The translations under genes were made by a program, and so were the position numbers. The notes beneath the pieces were generated by a model. It saw only the letters and a list, made by a program, of their open reading frames with translations, ran no database searches and was not told the origin of the DNA. DNA of 64,000 bases, from the NCBI GenBank assembly GCA_000310025.1, contig FN649734.1, forward strand, positions 1,805,449 through 1,869,448, given 5' to 3'. Within the stretch, counting starts at the first letter, position 1. The number at the start of each line of letters is the position of its first letter. Positions 59,495 through 64,000 of this stretch are shown here, one piece after another. Source of the DNA: Ectocarpus siliculosus (taxonomy: Eukaryota > Sar > Phaeophyceae > Ectocarpales > Ectocarpaceae).

Positions 59495-62400
59495 GCAGCA
59501 GCAGTGTAGAACAACACGAACAGCACCACCATCACCGCCGCCACCACCACCACCACCACCAACAAAAACATTAACAGCAACAATAACAACAACACCAACA
59601 ACAACAACAACAGTGTTGAACAACACAGACGAACAACACCAACAACAGTATACTAGCGGTAGCCTCCTCCTCCGCTGTGCTCACCTCCCTGAGGGTCCAC
59701 CTTGTGGAGCTTGGTTGCAGTCTGCTGTGCTTTCAGGTAGTGTTTCGCCTGACAACAGTTACAACAACAACCGACACACGAACGAATATGAGCAGGAAAT
59801 GGGGGAAAGCTCATCTGCTGCTTGCCTCAAGTCAAGCCGGGGGGGTTTTCGAGAGAGAGGGAGACGATACGTGCGTATGAATGTGTCTGCCGGTCTCTCT
59901 CAACCTGACCCGTGCCCTATACGACACGAAGAGAAACGTGTAGGTGCATTACATGCTAAGTATGCCATACGCGAAGAAAAGCCTGTCGAAGCGTGTTTCT
60001 ACTCTGAAGACCCCAGCGCGGAAGAAAAATACATACAAAAGCCTTAAGCACGCGTTTCTCACCCTAACGTAGCACATGAAGAGCTCCTTAATCAGGGAGG
60101 GGTCCCGCGGTTTCGCGGCGACGGCAACCTCGAACATAGGGGCCACCTGCTCCCTGCGGCTCATCATCCGGTAGTTGTACGTCATCGCCGCCAGCGTGTC
60201 TTCGTCTGTAGGGCTCGCTCCCTGCGTTTTCGTTTTCGTCAGGGAGTGAAAAATAATCACAATCGTGGGTGGCCGATGCACTTCTCAGGCAAGGCATGCA
60301 CGAGGACGCCGATGCGCTACTATGCAGCACACGAGCAGGACACGCAGAGAGTAAACCGATGCCATGCCACGCCTGAGCAAGACACGCACAATCCAATACG
60401 AGATGTCGTGCCACCAATGAGCAAGACTCGCACAAAGCAACACGAGATGCCATGCCACACATGAGCAAGACACACGCACAGACAACCTCGATGCCATGCC
60501 ACACACATGGGTAGGAGACGGCACAAAAAGACCCGATGACGTGCCACGCCTGAGAGGCGACAAGCACAGAAAAAAAAACGGTGCCACGCACGCCGCCTGA
60601 AAGAACGGAGAGGACGCATGCTGATGAATAGACCGTGCACCTGCGTTCTTTGACCAGAGAGCGTGCTCGCTGCTCTCGTCCCGTTAGAAGACTGACAACT
60701 AAAACTGTTGTCGGTGAGGCGGTTAGGTCGTTCCATGGCAATGAAACTAACTCACACACTCAAACCTTCACGGGGTCCCAGATCAGGCCGTTGGAAGAAA
60801 TCTGCTTTCAGCCGCACGGAGACTGACGTCTTTCGTTGACCAGCCGGTCAGTGCTACAGCAGTAGTCGTAGGCCCTTTATAAGGCGGGTATGCGCCAGAC
60901 CGATTCACCGACCCTATACAGGGCACCCGCCCTATTCAATGCATTAACCGTCTTGAATATTCCATCTGTGCCAGCCAATTTCACCCACCCTATTGCGGGC
61001 ACACGACTTATATAACCCGCCTCATAGAGGGCCTACGACTGCAACAATAAAAAACGCACGCAAACACACCTGGACATCGAGACAGAGCTCAAGCGCCTCG
61101 TCGTACTTCCCCAGCCTCCACAGCCCGTTCGCCTTCAAGGCCTTGGTTGTCAGCCATCTCTCCACGTCCCTCTTCTCGCAGAGCCGGACCTGCAACAGAC
61201 GTTTGTTATTATTCCAGATAAAAACGGCACAATAAATACGTTCAGCACCTCCGTTTTTTTGTGTCCAATCACGTTAAAGAAGCGCTCACGGCATTCCTGC
61301 TCCAGCACGGGCTCCAATTCGTGGTCACACATACCTGGTAACTCCACAACAACAACATGATTGCGGCACGGCTCGTTTTATAAACCACGGGGATACGTCC
61401 ACGACCGTGATTACGTTATGGCGTCTTCCCCCGGAGTATTTGTCCGGGACTTTCCGCACCCACGCGTCTTGGTGGCAGCCCCAGCCTTTCCCACCAACAA
61501 CGACGGTTTATCTCCTCTTGATTTTAGAAGGGTGTGCCCTCTTGGGGGAAAGATGGCCTGCCTTCCGAACCGGTCGACCTAGCAGACAATAATAAGCATA
61601 TTAACACCACTTGCGCCGACACACGCGAGGCTGTGGGCATGCAACAAAATGCTTTCGACCAAAGCATTGTGGCCTCCCCACATCTGGGTAAGGAGCTGAC
61701 TCAGCCGTTGACGACCTGATCTACAAAAAAGGTGCATTCGTTTGCTTTCCCCCCCACCCCCTTGCAGCCCGTCGTTCTGCGTACTCGGTGTTTTTGACCA
61801 AAGCAATGGCCTCCGCACAATCTGTACTGGCAGCTGGAACAACCCTTTACCACCTCCAGTGCAAAAAGTCACTCGTTCGTTCTCTTTCCCAGCCTGTATA
61901 CTTTTGACCAAAGCGTTGGCCTTCACAAATCCGGGCCACTAGCTGATTCAGTTCTTCACTGTTCATTCGAGGGCGGGACCTGGACCACGTCCGGCGGGAG
62001 GGGGGGGGGGGGGGGGCAGGGCACGCCACTCACCGCCTGACGCCAATTTCCGCTGGAAGGGGAGGCCAGGTTGCCATTTTCCACACACATCCGATCCGGC
62101 GGTTGATTCAATTTCACGTTTCCCATGCGCGGGGGCAGGAGACAAGACACACAATCGGAAAACACAGGGACCGGTGACAAGGAGGAGGGGTTGGCGCGGG
62201 GGGGGTGGGGGGGGGGCGTACTCGTGCATGCCCTAGCTGTTGGACCACTCACCACGTGTCCTCCAGAGGACGGAGCATGGCGGGGGGTTGCTGTCGCCAT
62301 GTGCATGCAGACAGGAGATCATTGGTTTGAGGCACAACCGACGGCATCAACGGTGCGGGGGGAAACAGCGAAACACTCCAAAGCACAACCAAATTGCGGG

Positions 62401-64000
62401 ATGCGGGAGAGTCATCATCAATCCTCTTCTCCCCAGCAGGGGCTGTAAAAACAACAATGGGATTATTACCGCAGTGCCGAGTTTGTGTCTATTGCGCACT
62501 ACCGCGCAAAGAGAGCTCGCGGATTCAAAACATGGATGCACTGCCCAAAACTGGATTAAGGACAAATGGAGAGAGGGGGGGGTCTGATGTATGCCGTGTA
62601 TCATACATAGGATCTTGTGTTGTTTGTAAAACCGAAATATGATGCAATTTTGTATAGGGTTTATTAATGGCACACATAATCCTATAGACGTTTTCTTATG
62701 TGGCGTTAACAATGCGATACTAAAGCCAACAATATGGAATATATACACTTTTTTAAACCCATATTAAATGCGGAAAGTACACAAATAAGCCCCTTGCCCA
62801 AACTGGATAAAGCCCCTTAAAAAATGAGGCGGGGGTAGGATACCAGGGCTTCCATTTTTTGATTCCCCGACCCTTTTTGTACCGCTTGGGGGGGGGTGAG
62901 GTAGTTGTGTGTACTGGGGGGCGCTGCAGCGAGGGATGGCTGTGACTGGTGCCCGCCCTTTTTCGCCGAGGGGGGGGGGGGGGGGCTTTTCTATTCCGCG
63001 TTGCTCATATGCCTCCCGCTCTCCGCCAACCAGCCTGAAAGAAAAAACGACCGGTCACAACAACACAACAAACGAGCACCGTGCCTCTCCCTTCACGCCA
63101 AGTTTCAAGCTGACCACCACATTCTACTCGTCCCTTTCCTTCCTCCACAATTCGAAACAGCAGTGCACTGCTGCTGTAGTGGTCTGCAACGTTTGCGAGA
63201 TACGTCGAGATTTCAAAATAGTGTTCCGAGTGTTTTCGGCAAATGACACTGGCAGCCGTCGCTGAAAACTAACATTTCTCCCCCTACGGCTATGCTTGCT
63301 GTACTAAATAGAATGGTGCATCATGCCCAGTGTCAGTCGGATGTCATGTTTGGCGGCGTCTTGAGGTTCTTCGACGGCAGCTGCTTCCGCGTGAAGTTGC
63401 ACTTCCTCCTTCCTCCCGCTCTGTCGACACCAATTGCACCGCAGCTATATGCATAGCTACCAAATCGGATAGACATGTTCACGCTATCGAGCCCACAGGG
63501 GGGTGGTTTCTCTAAAATAGAGAGAATTTGCGCTCTGCGGCGATACTTTGCACGGGCACTAGATCATTGTTGTGGCTACGCTTCGAAGAACACCTGCTGC
63601 AGCCAATCCACCGTGCTGGGTGGCTGTCTTCGGTCCCCTGGATGTAGACTCGCAGTACACTCAACACAAAAGCGGTCTGGTGTTCTTCAACAATCAATCC
63701 TACGGTGTGGCGAGATGATTCATACCGCTCCAATGCAGATACAACAGCCACCACCAAAGACAAAACATTGCGGCGGCCATGCTTACAGGAAACGCCGACG
63801 AAATCCAAATAGCTTTGCAACCACAAAGGAAGCAGCTGCGCGTCGCAAGTAAAGGCTAACGGAATGGGCCTCAAATCCACCGCAAACGCCACACCGCACA
63901 ATCCACAGCTGTCGGTACATATTTTCTCGCGCTCTCATGTATCCTCACCTCTCGAGAGCATTGTAGATTGGCTGCAGCTTGCGGCTGCGTATCTCCTCCG
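41432..64000 (-). CDS. NAA25: NatB auxiliary subunit NAA25 (MDM20), 25 exons seen, 5' end beyond window
   Basis: NAA25 is the TPR-rich scaffold that anchors NAA20 to ribosomes; NatB acetylates nascent Met-Asp/Glu/Asn/Gln N-termini. Exons: 64000-63949 (partial), 62052-62034, 61189-61070, 60221-60063, 59748-59685, 58332-58211, 57686-57610, 57178-57034, 56464-56305, 55594-55480, 54536-54449, 54055-53854, 53111-52940, 52378-52169, 51915-51761 (donor unsure), 51118-50997, 50506-50420, 49894-49709, 48686-48586, 47801-47712, 46898-46781, 44983-44886, 43658-43557, 42839-42663, 41557-41432. Diagnostic segments in family order are RKLQPIYNALE, ALKANGLWRLGKYDEAL, MTLPLAEKMTVK, DQWSYYVTVLD, AKLCCFQDL, MDTLSYLMLGPS, DDWLTGLKENMDYSV and the lysine-rich DKKKKSGKGKGKG. 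The coding length, about 1020 codons, suits the family. Phases agree at all but two joins: 51.8/51.1 kb (if 51769 is used) and 44.9/43.7 kb, where an exon is probably missing near the gap. Confidence 0.9.
42275..42475. repeat. Imperfect tandem duplication in NAA25 3' intron
   Basis: Two units of about 110 bp share ACGTACGAG or TGTACGAG, TTCGCGCGC, GAGACAGCTGAGGGATAA and the following CAAATAC. They lie in the intron between the last two recognised NAA25 exons. Confidence 0.6.
44105..44145. repeat. (CTG)n microsatellite
   Basis: A CTG/CAG run in an NAA25 intron. It creates poly-Leu, poly-Ala and poly-Cys frames on both strands that should be disregarded. Confidence 0.9.
44588..45487. repeat. 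Same ~400 bp on both sides of the second gap
   Basis: Positions 44588-44987 and 45088-45487 align end to end, with landmarks CTTATACT, CCTCCTGTG, GGCTGCC, GGCAGGCAAA, CCCTCATYTCGCCATA and AAGCTCAGGAG. The second version looks noisy, and it damages the NAA25 exon copy that ends at 44983. The likeliest explanation is two consensus versions of one locus joined across a gap; a real old duplication is the alternative. Confidence 0.75.
44988..45087. other. Assembly gap (100 N) inside NAA25
   Basis: Exactly 100 unknown bases within NAA25, abutting the 5' side of the exon at 44983-44886. At least one exon of the gene may be missing or misplaced here. Confidence 0.95.
45572..45592. repeat. Poly-G run
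   Basis: About 22 consecutive G. Similar runs occur at 62001-62016 and near 62971-62984. Lengths of such runs are unreliable. Confidence 0.9.
46116..46262 (+). repeat. SINE-like element with (AAC)n tail, copy 4
   Basis: Plus-strand copy starting TGTGACCACGGAAGGTGTCC and ending GTCAAGACAACAACAAC, with about 15 AAC units as tail. It lies antisense in an NAA25 intron and is the closest relative of the copy at 26902-27013. Confidence 0.7.
47075..47300. repeat. Minisatellite, unit about 22 bp
   Basis: Roughly ten units of the form TATAGTCACACAAAAACC with small changes, in an NAA25 intron. Two units are longer and contain TATGTACGTATAGTCACAC. Confidence 0.8.
47487..47663. repeat. Inverted repeat carrying copies of an exon-intron junction
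   Basis: Two arms of about 75 bp, roughly 90 percent identical, face each other across a loop of about 20 bp. Both contain CATTTGTTGTGGGCGTCAGC and then a copy of the NAA25 exon end and donor found at 47712 (ATCGACAG followed by GTGCG). One copy has the gene's orientation, the other is reversed. Confidence 0.75.
49205..49690. repeat. Minisatellite with higher-order structure
   Basis: Repeats built from CACACTACACCAGACACATCA, CACACCAGACACAACAAG and CACAGCAGAACGCAACAAA, arranged in alternating blocks for nearly 500 bp in an NAA25 intron. The array ends a few bases before the polypyrimidine-poor donor side of the exon 49894-49709. Confidence 0.85.
50600..50712 (-). pseudogene. Ankyrin-repeat fragment inside an NAA25 intron
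   Basis: On the minus strand the frame reads GDHGAIALHQSAMAGHLTV and continues TKMLVEAGAPVEA, a close match to one ankyrin unit (DG-TALH-AA--GHL-VV--LLEAGA-V). It lies in the intron between 50997 and 50506. It has no good splice sites that would add it in frame, and it stands alone. It is probably an exon fragment captured from an ankyrin gene; an alternative NAA25 exon is less likely because NAA25 contains TPRs. Confidence 0.6.
50861..51040. repeat. Tandem duplication across an NAA25 splice donor
   Basis: The exon end at 50997, with about 35 bp of exon and the first intron bases, is repeated 87 bp further into the intron (equivalent position 50910). The exon part is identical (CTTGAGGTGGTGGTTGTAGG and onward). 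The second donor reads GTTAGC instead of GTTTGC. Use of the distal donor would bring in a TGA stop. Confidence 0.8.
52590..52700. repeat. (CT)n microsatellite, then (CA)n
   Basis: About 95 bases of CT, lightly interrupted near the end, followed by CACACACA. It lies in the NAA25 intron between 52940 and 52378. Frames through it are artefacts. Confidence 0.95.
53560..53853. repeat. Imperfect ~100-bp tandem repeats next to a splice donor
   Basis: Three units share GCAGCACATC, GTGTCTTC-GTTCGAG or its variants, and CCTTGACCTACAGC. The array starts within a few bases of the NAA25 donor at 53854 but does not include exon sequence. Confidence 0.6.
54664..55119. mobile_element. TTAA-flanked MITE, piggyBac type
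   Basis: A 448-bp element lies between two TTAA sites (54664-54667 and 55116-55119). The termini are CCCTCCTAGTAC and the inverted GTACTAGGAGGT. TTAA duplication with CC-rich ends is the signature of piggyBac-like elements. It encodes no transposase. Near its middle (54932-55000) is a long near-perfect hairpin with arms CTTGGGTT-AGTATGAAAAG and a few-base loop. It sits in an NAA25 intron. Confidence 0.7.
55895..56045. repeat. (CAA)n/(CAG)n-rich stretch
   Basis: CAACAACAA and CAGCAGCAG runs in the NAA25 intron between 56305 and 55594. They generate artificial poly-Asn/Gln/Ser frames on the plus strand. Confidence 0.85.
56640..56870. mobile_element. Diverged relative of the TA-flanked MITE
   Basis: Near 56683 the sequence reads GACCGACTTTCAAAGCTCGG. 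Near 56815 it reads CGGCTTTGAAAAATCGGTC followed by GGGTGTGTTGTCTTACG, in inverted orientation. These are the inner and outer end motifs of the MITE at 21754-21964. The left outer end is degraded. Confidence 0.5.
56885..57040. repeat. 35-36 bp tandem array that includes an NAA25 splice donor
   Basis: The exon end at 57034 (ACATGCAG followed by GTAC) is the first unit of an array. Equivalent junctions lie at 56999, 56963 and 56928, spaced 35-36 bp, and each keeps an AG-GTA or AG-GTAT donor. A further partial unit lies near 56893. Confidence 0.8.
57215..57335. repeat. (CAG/ACAG)n microsatellite
   Basis: Interrupted CAG repeats with ACAGCAGTAGCAGTAAC units, just upstream (in gene orientation) of the exon 57178-57034. 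They underlie poly-Leu and poly-Ala frames on both strands. Confidence 0.85.
58585..58664 (-). repeat. SINE-like element with A-tail, copy 5
   Basis: On the minus strand the body ends TTGAAGTGAAGAAC and is followed by about 17 A. It matches the 7229-7310 copy over most of its length. It lies in sense orientation in an NAA25 intron. Confidence 0.6.
59291..59396 (+). repeat. SINE-like element with (AAC)n-type tail, copy 6
   Basis: Plus-strand copy with GTACCCACGAAAGGCGTCCG at its start and TTTTAAGACAACCACAACAAC at its end. It is more diverged than the copies at 26.9 and 46.1 kb. Confidence 0.6.
59395..59650. repeat. (AAC)n/(CAC)n microsatellite
   Basis: Long AAC runs with CAG and CAC segments continue from the tail of the SINE-like copy, up to the NAA25 exon at 59685. 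They produce poly-Val, poly-Leu and poly-Cys frames on the minus strand that are not genes. Confidence 0.9.
60300..60560. repeat. Minisatellite, unit about 45-50 bp
   Basis: Five units share GATGCCATGCCAC or GATGTCGTGCCAC, then GAGCAAGAC(A/T)CGCAC and a short A-rich piece, in the NAA25 intron between 61070 and 60221. The 223-codon minus-strand frame through it (60088-60759) contains the real exon 60221-60063 only out of context. Confidence 0.7.
61655..61960. repeat. Three diverged repeats in an NAA25 intron
   Basis: Three units begin GACCAAAGC-TTGGCCT and run to about 110-140 bp (near 61659, 61797 and 61907), separated by a CT-rich TTTGCTTTCCC or TCTCTTTCCC piece. They are not copies of a recognised exon. 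Confidence 0.5.
62034..62052 (-). CDS. NAA25: 19-nt microexon of NAA25
   Basis: Exon 1 ends in phase 2 (LE plus AG) and the exon at 61189 starts in phase 0, so 1+3n bases are needed between them. The 19 bases here encode S-G-N-W-R-Q-A across the junction. They are preceded by a strong pyrimidine tract (CCTCCCCTTCCAG) and followed by the donor GTGAGT. The result, NALESGNWRQAVRLCEKR, matches the first TPR turn expected of NAA25 (a GN..A pattern). Standard gene finders would probably miss it. Confidence 0.75.

Noticed and set aside
59077-59626. Long minus-strand hydrophobic frames rich in Leu and Val
   Set aside because: They translate AAC/CAC repeats and lie in an NAA25 intron.
60088-60759. 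223-codon minus-strand frame with Cys/Leu-rich repeats
   Set aside because: It reads a minisatellite and enters the NAA25 exon 60221-60063 in a different frame from the conserved one.

Overview
The window looks like nuclear DNA of a photosynthetic stramenopile, most likely a brown alga. This is inferred from four things: intron-rich genes with canonical GT-AG introns of several hundred bases, plastid-type bipartite presequences with a serine-phenylalanine (SFV) cleavage motif, many interspersed repeats and microsatellites, and two 100-base assembly gaps. I could not confirm the species.

Layout. Positions 1-11224 hold no gene I can support; they contain repeats, a CCATGG-rich palindromic satellite (about 2575-3790), SINE-like copies and a gap at 1570-1669. 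A single-exon gene of unknown function lies at 11225-12451 (+). Positions 12452-20187 are repeat-rich and apparently non-coding. A cluster of three paralogous TraB/TIKI-type genes follows: TraB-A at 20188-26796 (+), TraB-B at 28281-33348 (-) and TraB-C at 33569-38831 (+). A and B converge; B and C diverge from a 220-bp shared promoter interval. All three were assembled exon by exon, and the joins keep frame (358, 345 and 381 residues). All keep the family's two G-x-x-H motifs and appear plastid-targeted. Positions 38832-41431 look empty.

The last 22.6 kb (41432 to beyond 64000, -) is one large gene, the NatB auxiliary subunit NAA25 (MDM20). Twenty-five exons are recognised, including a 19-base microexon; the first exon runs off the right edge. 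Its introns carry most of the repeats in this half: microsatellites, minisatellites, a TTAA-flanked MITE, SINE-like copies, an ankyrin-repeat fragment, and three cases where an exon end with its splice donor has been copied into the following intron. A second gap (44988-45087) is flanked by two versions of the same roughly 400 bp, probably an assembly fault.

The genes do not form a pathway. NAA25 is a cytosolic, ribosome-associated N-terminal acetylation subunit. The TraB trio is a local duplication of putative plastid proteins whose substrate is unknown. Homology was judged by eye from residue patterns and splice-phase consistency; no database search was run.
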